Shown: positions 1 through 8,502 of the stretch, one piece after another
Position numbering within the stretch: the stretch's first letter is position 1
Layout: each line of letters begins with the position of its first letter
Source: Pseudoxanthomonas sangjuensis
Lineage (GTDB): Bacteria; Pseudomonadota; Gammaproteobacteria; Xanthomonadales; Xanthomonadaceae
Assembly: GCF_010211755.1 (NCBI RefSeq)
Contig: NZ_PDWR01000013.1
Coordinates: forward strand, 1-64,000
Direction: 5' to 3'
DNA length: 64,000 bases
Made by a program: the position numbers and the translations under genes
Notes under the pieces: model-generated
The model's input: the letters and a program-made list of their open reading frames with translations, nothing else
Told to the model about the DNA's origin: nothing
Database searches by the model: none

Positions 1-127
1 CTGCAGCCGCTCGCGGTCCGGCGGCGGCGGGGTCTGGGTGCGGATCCACGGCTTGATCGACGCGTACTGCGCGTAGAAGTGGGTCAGGTCCGGCACCAGG
101 TCCTTGACCACGTCCATGTGCGGCAGC
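1..127 (-). repeat. 127-bp exact copy of an internal sdhB segment
   Basis: These 127 bases are identical to 602-728, the part of sdhB that encodes residues about 116-157, in the same orientation. Identity stops abruptly at 127, where this copy runs into CCCGGG while the gene continues into GGGTAGATCGG. There is no start codon, neither iron-sulfur cysteine cluster, and no reading frame beyond the copied part, so it cannot make a protein. It could be a real partial duplication. A repeat of exactly 127 bp beginning at base 1 is also what a de Bruijn assembly with k=127 leaves at a contig end, and I consider that more likely. Confidence 0.85.
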
Positions 128-135
128 CCGGGTAG

Positions 136-192
136 GGCGGGTCCCGACCCGCCACCTCGCGAAATCTAAAGCGGGCGGGTCATGACCCGCCC
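136..192. repeat. Two REP-like palindromes downstream of sdhB
   Basis: Two GC-rich palindromes share the same arm. At 136-153 GGCGGGTC and GACCCGCC flank a 2-base loop. At 173-192 there is a perfect 20-bp palindrome, GGGCGGGTCATGACCCGCCC. A pair of related palindromes just past the end of an operon resembles the REP/BIME elements common in xanthomonads. No role can be assigned; they could stabilise mRNA 3' ends. Confidence 0.6.
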
Positions 193-208
193 CATCCTGC
201 CAAACGAA

Positions 209-236
209 GAAACCCGCCGTGAAGCGGGTTTCTTTT
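209..236. terminator. Bidirectional rho-independent terminator after sdhB
   Basis: The stem GAAACCCGC (209-217) pairs with GCGGGTTTC (224-232) around a 6-base loop. Four T follow on the plus strand. An A-rich stretch before the stem gives a T-rich tail on the minus strand. It lies about 55 bp beyond the sdhB stop codon and is the probable end of the sdh transcript. Confidence 0.75.
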
Positions 237-258
237 GAAGCAAAAACAAAGTCACTGG

Positions 259-278
259 ATTCCCGCCTCCGCGGGAAT
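259..278. repeat. dRS3-like 20-bp inverted repeat
   Basis: The element reads ATTCCCGC, a 4-base spacer CTCC, then GCGGGAAT. It has the ATTCCC-N8-GGGAAT form of the neisserial dRS3 repeat, which is also common in other proteobacteria. It lies between the sdh terminator and the sdhB stop codon. A near-identical copy, with one arm mismatch, is at 20291-20310. Confidence 0.6.
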
Positions 279-289
279 GACGAGCGAAT

Positions 290-1072
290 TTATGCGGCGC
301 GCGCCAGCATCAGCTTCTTGATCTCCGCGATCGCCTTGGCCGGGTTCAGGCCCTTCGGGCAGGTGCGCGCGCAGTTCATGATGGTGTGGCAGCGGTACAG
401 CTTGAACGGGTCTTCCAGATCGTCCAGGCGCTCGCCGGTGTCCTCGTCGCGCGAGTCGATGATCCAACGGTAGGCCTGCAGCAGGATCGCCGGGCCCAGG
501 TAACGCTCGCCGTTCCACCAGTAGCTCGGGCACGAAGTCGAGCAGCACGCGCACAGGATGCATTCGTACAGGCCGTCCAGTTGCTTGCGGTCGGCCGGCG
601 ACTGCAGCCGCTCGCGGTCCGGCGGCGGCGGGGTCTGGGTGCGGATCCACGGCTTGATCGACGCGTACTGCGCGTAGAAGTGGGTCAGGTCCGGCACCAG
701 GTCCTTGACCACGTCCATGTGCGGCAGCGGGTAGATCGGCACCTCGGCCTTGCCGCAATCCGAAATCGCCTTGGTGCAGGCCAGGGTGTTGGTGCCGTCG
801 ATGTTCATCGCGCACGAACCGCAGATGCCCTCGCGGCAGGAACGACGGAAGGTCAGCGTCGGGTCGATCTCGTTCTTGATCTTGATCAGCGCGTCCAGGA
901 CCATCGGCCCGCACTTGTCGAGGTCGATCTCGTAGGTGTCGGTGCGCGGGTTCTGCCCGTCGTCCGGGTTCCAGCGGTAGATCTTGAAGGTGCGAACGTT
1001 CTTCGCGCCCTGCGCCGGGAAGTGCTTGCCCTTGCCGATGCGGGAATTCTTCGGGAGTGCGAATTCGGCCAT
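290..1072 (-). CDS. sdhB: Succinate dehydrogenase iron-sulfur subunit
   Basis: The 260-residue electron-transfer subunit of respiratory complex II passes electrons from the SdhA flavin to quinone. The N-terminal ferredoxin domain carries the 2Fe-2S motif with C79, C84, C87 and C99. The C-terminal domain carries C171, C174, C177 and C238 for the 4Fe-4S cluster and C181, C228 and C234 for the 3Fe-4S cluster. Length and motifs are normal for the family. It is the last gene of an sdhC-D-A-B set read on the minus strand, 21 bp after sdhA. An internal 127-bp segment (602-728) is repeated exactly at the start of the window. Confidence 0.98.
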   Translation of the reverse strand: MAEFALPKNSRIGKGKHFPAQGAKNVRTFKIYRWNPDDGQNPRTDTYEIDLDKCGPMVLDALIKIKNEIDPTLTFRRSCREGICGSCAMNIDGTNTLACTKAISDCGKAEVPIYPLPHMDVVKDLVPDLTHFYAQYASIKPWIRTQTPPPPDRERLQSPADRKQLDGLYECILCACCSTSCPSYWWNGERYLGPAILLQAYRWIIDSRDEDTGERLDDLEDPFKLYRCHTIMNCARTCPKGLNPAKAIAEIKKLMLARAA

Positions 1073-1093
1073 CTGTCTGTCTCTCGCCCTGGC

Positions 1094-2887
1094 TTAGTAA
1101 ACGCGCGGCTTGGGGGGTACCACGTCCACGTCCTTGCTGAGCGTGTACATGTGCACCGGACGGTAATCGAAGCTGCACTTGCCCTTCTCGTCGACGGTGA
1201 CGAGGGTGTGCTTGTGCCAGTTGGCGTCGTCGCGTTCCGGGTAGTCCTCGCGCGCGTGCGCGCCGCGGCTCTCGTGGCGCTGTTCGGCCGAGTTGATCGT
1301 CGCCACCGCGTTGAGCAGCAGGTTGTTCAGCTCGTAGGTCTCGATCAGGTCCGAGTTCCACACCAGCGAGCGGTCGGACACCTTCACGTCGTCGAAGCCG
1401 GCGAAGATCTCCGCCATCTTCGCGCAGCCTTCCTGCAGCGACTTCTCGGTGCGGAACACCGCCGCGTCGGACTGCATGGTGCGCTGCATGCGGTCGCGGA
1501 TCACCGCGGTCGGCGTGGAGCCGTTGGCGTTGCGCAGCTTGTCGAGCAGGCCCAGCGCCTTGTCGGTGGCCGAGGCCGGCAGCACCTTGTGCGGCCGGTT
1601 CGGCTTGATCGTCTCGGCACAACGGTTGGCGACGGCGCGGCCGAACACCACCAGGTCGAGCAGCGAGTTCGAACCCAGGCGGTTGGCGCCGTGCACCGAC
1701 ACGCAGGCGGCCTCGCCGACCGCGTACAGGCCCGGCACCACGGCGTCCGGATCGTCGCCGACCTTGCGCACCACTTCGCCGTGATAGTTGGTCGGGATGC
1801 CGCCCATGTTGTAGTGCACGGTCGGCAGCACCGGGATCGGCTGCTTGGTGACGTCGACGCCGGCGAAGATGCGTGCGCTCTCGGCGATGCCCGGCAGCTT
1901 CTCGTGGATCACTTCCGGGCCGAGGTGGGTCAGGTCGAGCAGGATGTGGTCCTTGTGTTCGCCGACGCCGCGGCCTTCGCGGATCTCGATGGTCATCGAA
2001 CGCGACACCACGTCGCGCGACGCCAGGTCCTTGTAGTGCGGCGCATAGCGCTCCATGAAGCGCTCGCCGTTGCTGTTGCGCAGGATGCCGCCTTCGCCGC
2101 GCACGCCTTCGGTGATCAGGCAGCCGGCGCCGTAGATGCCGGTCGGGTGGAACTGCACGAATTCCATGTCCTGCAGCGGCAGGCCGGCGCGCGCGACCAG
2201 GCCGCCGCCGTCGCCGGTGCAGGTGTGCGCCGAGGTCGCGGAGAAATACGCGCGGCCGTAGCCGCCGGTCGCGAGGACGACGCCGTGCGCGCGGAACAGG
2301 TGCAGCGAGCCCTCGGCCATGTCCAGCGCCAGCACGCCGCGGCACACGCCCTCTTCGTCGAAGATCAGGTCGAGCGCGAAGTATTCGATCATGAAGCGCG
2401 CGTCGTGCTTCAGCGACTGCTGGTACAGCGTGTGCAGCATCGCGTGGCCGGTGCGGTCGGCGGCGGCGCAGGTGCGCTGCGCCGGCGGGCCTTCGCCGTA
2501 ACGCGTGGTCATGCCGCCGAACGGGCGCTGGTAGATCTTGCCTTCCTCGGTGCGCGAGAACGGCACGCCCTGGTGCTCCAGTTCGATCACCGCGGGGATC
2601 GCCTCGCGGCACATGTACTCGATCGCGTCCTGGTCGCCCAGCCAGTCCGACCCCTTGATGGTGTCGTAGAAGTGGTAGCGCCAGTCGTCCTCGCCCATGT
2701 TGGCCAGCGCGGCGGAGATGCCGCCCTGCGCCGCGACGGTGTGCGAGCGGGTCGGGAACACCTTGGTCAGGCACACGGTCTGCAGGCCCTTGGCGGCGAG
2801 GCCGAAGGTCGCGCGCAGCCCGGCGCCGCCAGCGCCGACCACGACCATGTCGTACTTGTGTTCGGTGATCTTGTATGCGGAAGTCAT
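1094..2887 (-). CDS. sdhA: Succinate dehydrogenase flavoprotein subunit
   Basis: The 597-residue catalytic subunit of complex II oxidises succinate to fumarate on the cytoplasmic face of the inner membrane. The N-terminal dinucleotide-binding motif GAGGAG is followed by TRSHT, whose H49 is the histidine that binds FAD covalently. The conserved [17 protein letters not shown] and [11 protein letters not shown] segments form the active site. Length matches the family. It lies between sdhD and sdhB with short gaps, so one transcript is likely. Fumarase, the next step of the cycle, is 24 kb away in this window. Confidence 0.98.
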   Translation of the reverse strand: MTSAYKITEHKYDMVVVGAGGAGLRATFGLAAKGLQTVCLTKVFPTRSHTVAAQGGISAALANMGEDDWRYHFYDTIKGSDWLGDQDAIEYMCREAIPAVIELEHQGVPFSRTEEGKIYQRPFGGMTTRYGEGPPAQRTCAAADRTGHAMLHTLYQQSLKHDARFMIEYFALDLIFDEEGVCRGVLALDMAEGSLHLFRAHGVVLATGGYGRAYFSATSAHTCTGDGGGLVARAGLPLQDMEFVQFHPTGIYGAGCLITEGVRGEGGILRNSNGERFMERYAPHYKDLASRDVVSRSMTIEIREGRGVGEHKDHILLDLTHLGPEVIHEKLPGIAESARIFAGVDVTKQPIPVLPTVHYNMGGIPTNYHGEVVRKVGDDPDAVVPGLYAVGEAACVSVHGANRLGSNSLLDLVVFGRAVANRCAETIKPNRPHKVLPASATDKALGLLDKLRNANGSTPTAVIRDRMQRTMQSDAAVFRTEKSLQEGCAKMAEIFAGFDDVKVSDRSLVWNSDLIETYELNNLLLNAVATINSAEQRHESRGAHAREDYPERDDANWHKHTLVTVDEKGKCSFDYRPVHMYTLSKDVDVVPPKPRVY

Positions 2888-2915
2888 TCGGTGTTTTCCC
2901 GGCGAGACGGACGCG

Positions 2916-3302
2916 TCAGACGCGGCCCAGGGCGATCAGCACCACGGCGAAGATGCCGGCCAGCGCGGCGAGTACGCAGGCGAAGCGCACCGCGAGCTGC
3001 AGGACCGCCGCGGACAGCGGCGAGTGCACGTAGTCTTCCAGCACCACCTGCAGGCCGAGCTGGGCGTGCCAGAAGCCGCTGATCAGGAAGGCGATCAGCA
3101 GCACCGCATTCCACGGCCTGGCGATCGCCTCGGTGGCGGCGACGCGGTCGGAACCGACCAGGCCGACGACGAAATACACGAACCAGCACCCCAGGAAGAC
3201 CAGCGCGACCGCGGTGATGCGCTGGATGATCCAGTGGTGCAGGCCTTCCTTCGCCGAACCCAGGCCGCGGGCGTTCTTCAGCGGTGTGCGGAACCGGCTC
3301 AT
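2916..3302 (-). CDS. sdhD: Succinate dehydrogenase membrane anchor subunit
   Basis: The 128-residue hydrophobic protein has three predicted membrane segments (about residues 29-50, 64-83 and 101-127) and anchors complex II and its heme b and quinone site. The sequence [19 protein letters not shown] fits the conserved SdhD region, with its heme-side histidine and the DY pair near the quinone site. The ATG at 3302 overlaps the sdhC stop as ATGA, so the two anchors are translationally coupled. The ATG is chosen for that overlap and because the protein begins MSRFRTPL, like other xanthomonad homologues. Confidence 0.92.
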   Translation of the reverse strand: MSRFRTPLKNARGLGSAKEGLHHWIIQRITAVALVFLGCWFVYFVVGLVGSDRVAATEAIARPWNAVLLIAFLISGFWHAQLGLQVVLEDYVHSPLSAAVLQLAVRFACVLAALAGIFAVVLIALGRV

Positions 3303-3694
3303 GCCACGCCTCCCTTCGCGTAGACCGCGACCCAGACCAGCAGCGCGAGCAGCAGGCTGCCGACGGAAACCAGCCAGCCGTTGCGGACGAAGGCGGACTT
3401 GTCGTAGCCCATGCCCGCGTCCTGCCACAGGTGGCGGATGCCGTTGAGCAGATGGAAGGTGAAGGCCCAGGTCCACAGGAACAGGAAGGCCTTGCCGTAC
3501 CAGGCGCCGGCGTGCCCGGAAACGCAGGCCCAGGATTCCGGACCGGAAACCAGCGCGGCCAGTGCGGCGACGATCAGCAACGCGCCCAGTGCGAGGACGA
3601 TGCCGGTGGCGCGGTGGATGATGGAGGTCGCCATCTGCACCTGCCAGCGATAGACCTGCAGGTGTGGCGAAAGCGGACGTGGACGGGTCGCCAT
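3299..3694 (-). CDS. sdhC: Succinate dehydrogenase cytochrome b556 subunit
   Basis: The 131-residue membrane anchor of complex II begins with RPLSPHLQVYRW, a good match to the SdhC signature. It has SIIHRATG (conserved Ser and Arg of the quinone site) and HLLNGIRHLWQD (heme-ligand histidine region). Three membrane segments are visible at about 27-48, 68-88 and 107-126. It is the first of the four structural genes and overlaps sdhD by 4 bp. A small SdhAF4-type gene lies 80 bp upstream on the same strand. Confidence 0.94.
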   Translation of the reverse strand: MATRPRPLSPHLQVYRWQVQMATSIIHRATGIVLALGALLIVAALAALVSGPESWACVSGHAGAWYGKAFLFLWTWAFTFHLLNGIRHLWQDAGMGYDKSAFVRNGWLVSVGSLLLALLVWVAVYAKGGVA

Positions 3695-3774
3695 GCGCTT
3701 GACTCGTTGTCTCGGCTGGGCGGCGGCATCGAATGACTCCCCCGATGCAACCGCGTTGGCTGGGCTGGCGCCGC

Positions 3775-3945
3775 TCAGAAATCGATGCAGCGCCCGTTCT
3801 TTTCCCAATCCCCGTAGCGCGTGGGCTCGGGGCCTTCGCGCCCGCCGACTTCCTTGGGCGGCACGGCTTCCCGAACCGCATCGGCCGTTTCGGGCTTCAG
3901 CGTTCCGGGCGCGGCTTCGGCGCTGGGAGGGGTTTGTCCTATCAT
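3775..3945 (-). CDS. SdhAF4-family (DUF1674) succinate dehydrogenase assembly factor
   Basis: This 56-residue protein is easily missed because of its size. Its C-terminal half has EVGGREGPEPTRYGDWEKNG and ends IDF, the signature of DUF1674/SDHAF4. In that family the conserved GPEPTRYGDWE block binds flavinylated SdhA and helps it join SdhB. The N-terminal half is Pro/Ala-rich and probably disordered. It starts at ATG 3945; a GTG three codons upstream is possible, and a TAA in frame three codons before that GTG limits the gene. Position directly upstream of sdhC supports the call. No clear Shine-Dalgarno sequence is seen. Confidence 0.88.
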   Translation of the reverse strand: MIGQTPPSAEAAPGTLKPETADAVREAVPPKEVGGREGPEPTRYGDWEKNGRCIDF

Positions 3946-3976
3946 GCGACGCACAAAATTTTAGTCCCGCGCACCC
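3946..3976. promoter_or_regulatory. Divergent promoter region, sdh side and ygfZ side
   Basis: Only 31 bp separate the SdhAF4-type gene and ygfZ. The segment contains the AT-rich core CACAAAATTTTAG (3952-3964), rare in this GC-rich sequence, which gives TAAAAT on the minus strand and ATTTTA on the plus strand. Both are plausible -10 elements. Short leaders are implied on both sides, and neither gene has a good ribosome binding site. No -35 element can be chosen with confidence. Confidence 0.4.
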
Positions 3977-4837
3977 GTGGCTGACAACCTGCCCGACATT
4001 CCGCACTTCTTCGCCCTCCCCGACCACGCCGTCGTTGCGCTGGAAGGACCGGACGCCGCCGCCTTCGCCCACGCCCAGTTCGCGAACGACGTGACCGCGT
4101 TGCCGGCCGGACAATGGCAATGGAATGCGTGGCTAACGCCGAAGGGGCGCGTCATTGCGCTGTTCGCGCTGCTGCGCCCGGCCGCAGACCGCGTTCTCCT
4201 GCTGGTGCCGGACTACCCCGCCGCGACGCTCGCGGAACAGCTGCGGCGTTTCGTGTTTCGACGAAAGTTGAAGATCGAAGTCCGCAACGACCTCTCCGTG
4301 CAGGGTCGCTTCGCGCAACCGGCGCGGGCCGCCGGGGCGGTACTGGCGCAGGCCGACGACGCCATCGAACTCGATTTCGCCGCGGACGGCGGCGCACGCA
4401 GCCTGCGCATCGCCTCGTCCGCGGCGACGGATGATGTCCCAGCCATCACCCGCTGGTTCGCCTTCGACCTCGCCCACGGCCTGCCGCGACTGGCGGAATC
4501 GCAACGCGAGCAATGGACGCCGCAGCAACTGTCGCTGGAGCGCCTGCCCGCCTTCAGCGTCAGGAAAGGCTGCTATCCGGGCCAGGAGATCGTCGCACGC
4601 ACGCATTTCCTCGGCCAGGCCAAGCGCGGGCTGGCGTTGCTGGAGGCGGACGCGCCGGTCGCCGCGGATGCGGAGGTCGAATCCGATGGCAACAAGATCG
4701 GCAGGATCGTCAGCGCCACTTCGGCCGCACCGTGGCAGGCGCTGGCGGTATTGCCGCTGGAACGCACCCAAGTCGCATTGAGTGCAGGCGGCATCGCCTT
4801 GCACGAGCGGCCGTTGAGCGAAGGCTTGCAGCGCTGA
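3977..4837 (+). CDS. ygfZ: Folate-binding protein YgfZ (iron-sulfur cluster repair)
   Basis: The 286-residue protein is of the YgfZ/IBA57 type, related to the T-protein of glycine cleavage, and helps build or repair iron-sulfur enzymes using a folate. The diagnostic motif KGCYPGQEIVARTHFLGQAK is at residues 197-216, with the key cysteine C199. The start is a GTG with no good Shine-Dalgarno sequence. It is divergent from the sdh operon, whose SdhB subunit carries three iron-sulfur clusters, so a shared role in respiratory iron-sulfur enzymes is reasonable. Confidence 0.93.
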   Translation: MADNLPDIPHFFALPDHAVVALEGPDAAAFAHAQFANDVTALPAGQWQWNAWLTPKGRVIALFALLRPAADRVLLLVPDYPAATLAEQLRRFVFRRKLKIEVRNDLSVQGRFAQPARAAGAVLAQADDAIELDFAADGGARSLRIASSAATDDVPAITRWFAFDLAHGLPRLAESQREQWTPQQLSLERLPAFSVRKGCYPGQEIVARTHFLGQAKRGLALLEADAPVAADAEVESDGNKIGRIVSATSAAPWQALAVLPLERTQVALSAGGIALHERPLSEGLQR

Positions 4838-4994
4838 TTCCTTCCCCCAACGGGAGAAGGGCCTGCCCCCGGATGCCTGGACCAGAGTGGCACAAGGCGT
4901 CGGATGGGGGGCGAACGGAGCGGTGCGGCCCGAACGAGGGCAATCTCGATCTCCCCTCGCCCCAACCCTCTCCCGGTGGCAGCGGGGATCGATC
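4838..4994. repeat. Intergenic G/C-tract repeat region
   Basis: The 157-bp gap between convergent genes has no credible gene. It contains the short degenerate arms CCAACGGGAGAAGG (4849-4862) and CCCCAACCCTCTCCCGGTGG (4960-4979), which can pair through GGGAGA and TCTCCC. This CCCTCGCCCCAACCCTCTCCC form is a familiar intergenic repeat in xanthomonads. It may end transcription from both sides, but no T-tract is present. Confidence 0.45.
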
Positions 4995-5537
4995 TCAGGC
5001 CAGCCAGTCCACGAACTTCTGCAGGAACGTCTGCAGGAACTTGCGCGTGCGCTCGTCGACCAGTTCGCCGCCGTCGTCGAACAATCCCTCCTTGTGCTGT
5101 ATCGCGACTTCCGGTTGCGGCAGCACCGCCAGCCCGACCGCGGACAACACGTTGCGCAGGTGCTGTTGCGCCGACACCGTGCCGTGCGCGCCGGGCGAGG
5201 TGCCGATCACCGCCGCGCGCTTGCCCGCGAACGAATTCTTCCCGGCCGGCCGCGTGCCGATGTCGATGGCGTTCTTCAGCACGCCGGGGACCGAGCGACT
5301 GTATTCGGGCGTGACGAACAGCAGCGCGTCGACGGATTCGACGACCTGCTTGAAACGGACCGATGCCGCGGGGAAATCCGCGTCGTCGTCCTGGTTGTAC
5401 AGCGGCAGGTCGCCGATGTCGGCATGGACGAATTCCAGCGCGTCGCCGGCAAGCTTCTCCACCGTCCGCGCCAGCTGGCGGTTGAACGAGCCCTTGCGCA
5501 GGCTGCCGACGATCACCGCGACTTTCGGTTTGGCCAT
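4995..5537 (-). CDS. NAD(P)H-dependent FMN reductase
   Basis: The 180-residue flavodoxin-fold reductase is of the ChrR/YieF/AzoR-like NADPH-dependent FMN reductase family and probably reduces quinones or other small electron acceptors in the cytosol. The FMN-phosphate loop GSLRKGSFNR is at residues 11-20 and TPEYSRSVPGVLKNAID forms the second flavin loop. GTSPGAHGT is the usual third loop. The ATG has a GGGAG ribosome site. It is the last gene of a minus-strand group of GNAT, GST, E1 enzyme and this reductase, 33 bp after the E1 gene. The true substrate cannot be read from sequence. Confidence 0.88.
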   Translation of the reverse strand: MAKPKVAVIVGSLRKGSFNRQLARTVEKLAGDALEFVHADIGDLPLYNQDDDADFPAASVRFKQVVESVDALLFVTPEYSRSVPGVLKNAIDIGTRPAGKNSFAGKRAAVIGTSPGAHGTVSAQQHLRNVLSAVGLAVLPQPEVAIQHKEGLFDDGGELVDERTRKFLQTFLQKFVDWLA

Positions 5538-5570
5538 GCCGTTCTCCCTGTCGATGAGGGCCGGAGAATA

Positions 5571-7829
5571 TCAGGCCAGCCGCTGCGCCGCGGCAACGAT
5601 GTCCTGTTCGCCCGGCAACACCAGGAACGCCGCGCCGGCCAGCGGCGTGTAGGTGTCGGCGCCGACCACGCGCTGGAACGGACGGGCGCGATAACCCGCT
5701 TCGGCGATCGCGGTAACGATGCCCTCGCCCACGCCGGCCGAATGCCGACCCTCGTCGACGACCAGGATGCGCTTCGCGTTCCTGGCCTGTTCGGCGATGA
5801 ACCGCTCGTTGAGCGGCACCAGCCAGCGCAGGTCGACCACGCGCACCTTCCAGTGCAGCTCGGCCTCGATCCGCTTCGCCGCGCGCAGGCTCATCGGCAC
5901 GCCGTTGCCGTAGGTGAACACGACCAGGTCGTCGGCCTTTGCGTTGTAGACGCGGCCCTCGCCCAGCGGCATCGCCTCGCCGGGTGCCGGGTACGGGAAC
6001 AGCCACTGGCCGTCGCCGGCTTCGTGCAGGTCCTTGGTCATATACAGCGCGATCGGCTCGAGGAACACCGACACGCGCCCGTCGACCTTGGCCAGCGCCG
6101 CCAGCGTGCGCAGCATCGTCGCCGCATCGTCGCCGCGCGACGGGCAGCCGACGACCAGGCCGGGGATGTCGCGCAGCGCGGCGATCGAGTTGTCGTTGTG
6201 GAAATGCCCGCCGAAGCCGCGCTGGTAACCCAGCCCGGCGATGCGCACGACCATCGGGTTGCGGTACTGGTCGTTGCTGAAGAACTGCAGCGACGCCGCT
6301 TCGCCGCGGATCTGGTCGCAGGCGTTGTGGAAATACGCCAGGTACTGGATTTCCGGCAGCGGCAGCATGCCCAGGTTGGCGTAGCCCTGCGCCAGGCCGA
6401 GGATCGTCGTCTCGTCGAGCAGCGTGTTGAACACACGGTTGCCCTTGAACGCCTTGTGCAGGCCCTTGGTCACCGTGTACACGCCGCCCTTCTGCGCCAC
6501 GTCCTCGCCGAACAGCAGCGCTTCGGGATACTTGCACAGCAGGTCGTGCAGGGCGTTGTTGATCTGGATCGCCAGGTGCCGCGGCGGCAGCTTCTCCGGC
6601 AACTTGTCCGCGCCGCCGAACACGGCGGCGCGCCTGTCCTCCGGCGCCGCACGCGCGGCTTCCCGCGCAACGGCCTGCGGCGTGTACGGCGCGAGCGGCG
6701 CGACGACCCGTTCAAGCGTGGTCAGCTTGGGGCGCCGGTCGGCCTCTTCCGCGGCGGCGAAGCAGCGCTTGCGGATGGCTTCGTACAGTTCCAGCAGTTC
6801 GTCCTTCGAATACAGCCCCGACTCCAGCGCAATGGCTGCGCTGCGCAGCAGGGGATCGCTCGCCTCGACCGCGCACAGTTCCTCGATGCTGCGCCACTCG
6901 ACTTCGAAGTCGGTGCCGGCGTGGCCCATGATCCGGGTCGTGCGCAGGTGCAGGAAGGTCGGGCGGCGCGTGCTGCGGCAGTGCTCGACCGCGCGCCGCA
7001 CGTCGGCGTAGCCGGCGGCGAGGTCGAGGCCGTCGGCGTGGAAATAGTCCAGGTCGGGGCGGCTGCGGAAATTGCGCCCGACCCAGCCGTCCGGGGTCTT
7101 CACCGAGATGCCGATGCCGTTGTCCTCGCAGACGAACAGCACCGGCGCCGGCAGTTTCTGGTAGGCGGTCCACGCCGCGGCGTTGAACGCGGTCTGTGCG
7201 GTGGCGTGGTTGCTCGATGCGTCGCCGAACGAACAGATCGCGATGCTGTCGTCGGGTATCGGCAAGGCATGGCCGATGCGCTTGGCCTGTTCGATCGCGA
7301 TCGCCGTGCCCAGCGCCTTCGGCAGGTGGGAGGCGATCGTCGAGGTCTGCGGCAGCACCCACAACGGCTTGCTGCCCCAGACCTTGTGCCGTCCGCCGGA
7401 AGCCGGGTCTTCCGCGCTAGCCGCGAACGACAGCGCCGAATCCATCACCGGATCCATGCCCGGCAGCTTGCGGAATCGCTCGGCCATGAAGCCGCCGCTG
7501 CGGTAATGCAGGAAGGCCGGGTCGGTATGCCGGGTCAGCCGCGCGACCATCGCATTGCCTTCGTGCCCGCTGCTGCCGATGGTGTAGAAGACCTTGTTCT
7601 GCACGCGCAGCACCCGCGCCATCAGGTCGAGGTGGCGCGAGATCAGTTGCGATTCGAACAGCTCGACGAAACCGCGCGCGTCCAGCGCGCTGCCCGGCAG
7701 CACCGCCTCGCCCGCGGCCGGTTTCGCCGCGGCGCGGCCGTTCCAGCCGCGCACGAATTCGCTGAAGTTCTGGTCGCAGATCTCGGCGCGGTTGACGCCC
7801 CGCATGCGCGCGGGAATGGCGGAACTCAT
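5571..7829 (-). CDS. Fused alpha/beta 2-oxoacid dehydrogenase E1 (thiamine-diphosphate)
   Basis: The 752-residue protein joins both halves of a branched-chain-type E1. The first 380 or so residues match the alpha subunit, with the TPP motif GDASSNH through EDNGIG. A short linker leads to a transketolase-like beta half starting near NNALHDLLCKYPEALLFGED and ending in a transketolase C-terminal domain. Such enzymes decarboxylate a 2-oxoacid and pass the acyl group to a lipoyl E2. No E2 or E3 gene is in this window, so the partner must be elsewhere. The start ATG 7829 has a clear GAGGAG site 6 bp upstream; the codon before it is TTG. It is 16 bp after the GST gene. Confidence 0.9.
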   Translation of the reverse strand: MSSAIPARMRGVNRAEICDQNFSEFVRGWNGRAAAKPAAGEAVLPGSALDARGFVELFESQLISRHLDLMARVLRVQNKVFYTIGSSGHEGNAMVARLTRHTDPAFLHYRSGGFMAERFRKLPGMDPVMDSALSFAASAEDPASGGRHKVWGSKPLWVLPQTSTIASHLPKALGTAIAIEQAKRIGHALPIPDDSIAICSFGDASSNHATAQTAFNAAAWTAYQKLPAPVLFVCEDNGIGISVKTPDGWVGRNFRSRPDLDYFHADGLDLAAGYADVRRAVEHCRSTRRPTFLHLRTTRIMGHAGTDFEVEWRSIEELCAVEASDPLLRSAAIALESGLYSKDELLELYEAIRKRCFAAAEEADRRPKLTTLERVVAPLAPYTPQAVAREAARAAPEDRRAAVFGGADKLPEKLPPRHLAIQINNALHDLLCKYPEALLFGEDVAQKGGVYTVTKGLHKAFKGNRVFNTLLDETTILGLAQGYANLGMLPLPEIQYLAYFHNACDQIRGEAASLQFFSNDQYRNPMVVRIAGLGYQRGFGGHFHNDNSIAALRDIPGLVVGCPSRGDDAATMLRTLAALAKVDGRVSVFLEPIALYMTKDLHEAGDGQWLFPYPAPGEAMPLGEGRVYNAKADDLVVFTYGNGVPMSLRAAKRIEAELHWKVRVVDLRWLVPLNERFIAEQARNAKRILVVDEGRHSAGVGEGIVTAIAEAGYRARPFQRVVGADTYTPLAGAAFLVLPGEQDIVAAAQRLA

Positions 7830-7845
7830 CAAGGACTCCTCGGGT

Positions 7846-8502
7846 TCATGCGGAAGCGGCGAGCAACGCCGCGTTTTCCGGCGCCGGCGCCGGCATTTCG
7901 ACGAAGCCCGGCGTTGCGCGCACGCGCGCCAGCCAGGCGGAAACGTTCGGGTATCGGGCCAGCTCGAAGCCGCCGTGGTGGGCGACGCCGGTGTAGGCGA
8001 ACAGCGCGATGTCGGCGATGCCGTAGCGCGGGCCGGTGAACCAGTCGCTCGACTGCAGGTGTTTGTCCATCACCGCCAGCGCCTGGTTGCCGCGCTCGAG
8101 GCAGCGCGGCAACTCGTTGGCGCGGCGCGGCGAATCCAGCGGCGTCCAGCCGCGGATGAAGCGGGCCACGGCGATGTAGGGTTCGTGGCTGTACTGCTCG
8201 AAGAACATCCAGCTCAACGCCTGCGCGCGCTGCCAGGGGTCGTCGGGCAGGAAGGCGGTGCCTTCGGCCAGGTAATGCAGGATCGCGTTCGATTCGACCA
8301 GCACGCGGCCGTCGTCGAGTTCCAGCATCGGCACCTTGCCGTTGGGGTTCTTGGCGAGGTATTCCGGGGTGCGGGTCGCGCCATGCGCGCTGTCGGTTTC
8401 GATCCAGCGGTAATCCCGGCCGGGATGGCGCCCCATCTGTTCCAGCAGCAGGCGCAGCTTGTGGCAATTGCCGGAAACCGAATAGCCATGGATCGCGATC
8501 AC
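7846..8502 (-). CDS. Glutathione S-transferase
   Basis: The 218-residue protein has a thioredoxin-fold N-terminal domain (GYSVSGNCHKLRLLLEQ, then NPNGKVPMLELDDG and ESNAILHYLAE, the glutathione gamma-glutamyl contact) and a helical C-terminal domain. The S in SGNC is the likely catalytic residue region. The start is GTG 8502, chosen for the strong GGAGG site upstream; it overlaps the GNAT stop by 4 bp. It is the second gene of the GNAT-GST-E1-FMN reductase group, so it may help detoxify reactive intermediates, but the substrate is unknown. Confidence 0.9.
   Translation of the reverse strand: MIAIHGYSVSGNCHKLRLLLEQMGRHPGRDYRWIETDSAHGATRTPEYLAKNPNGKVPMLELDDGRVLVESNAILHYLAEGTAFLPDDPWQRAQALSWMFFEQYSHEPYIAVARFIRGWTPLDSPRRANELPRCLERGNQALAVMDKHLQSSDWFTGPRYGIADIALFAYTGVAHHGGFELARYPNVSAWLARVRATPGFVEMPAPAPENAALLAASA

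Noticed and set aside
1-132. PstI (CTGCAG at base 1) and SmaI (CCCGGG at 127) sites suggested a cloning-vector junction
   Set aside because: These sites are common by chance in GC-rich DNA and no vector sequence is present. The k-mer edge explanation fits better.
386-3082. Long plus-strand reading frame opposite the sdh genes
   Set aside because: It is the reverse of sdhB and sdhA, which have full catalytic motifs. The translation is Arg/Ala/Val-rich with no family signal, typical of shadow frames in GC-rich DNA.
4887-8039. Plus-strand frame of about 1050 codons opposite the FMN reductase and E1 genes
   Set aside because: Its composition (Arg, His, Val, Gln) is that of a shadow frame and the minus-strand genes carry the motifs.
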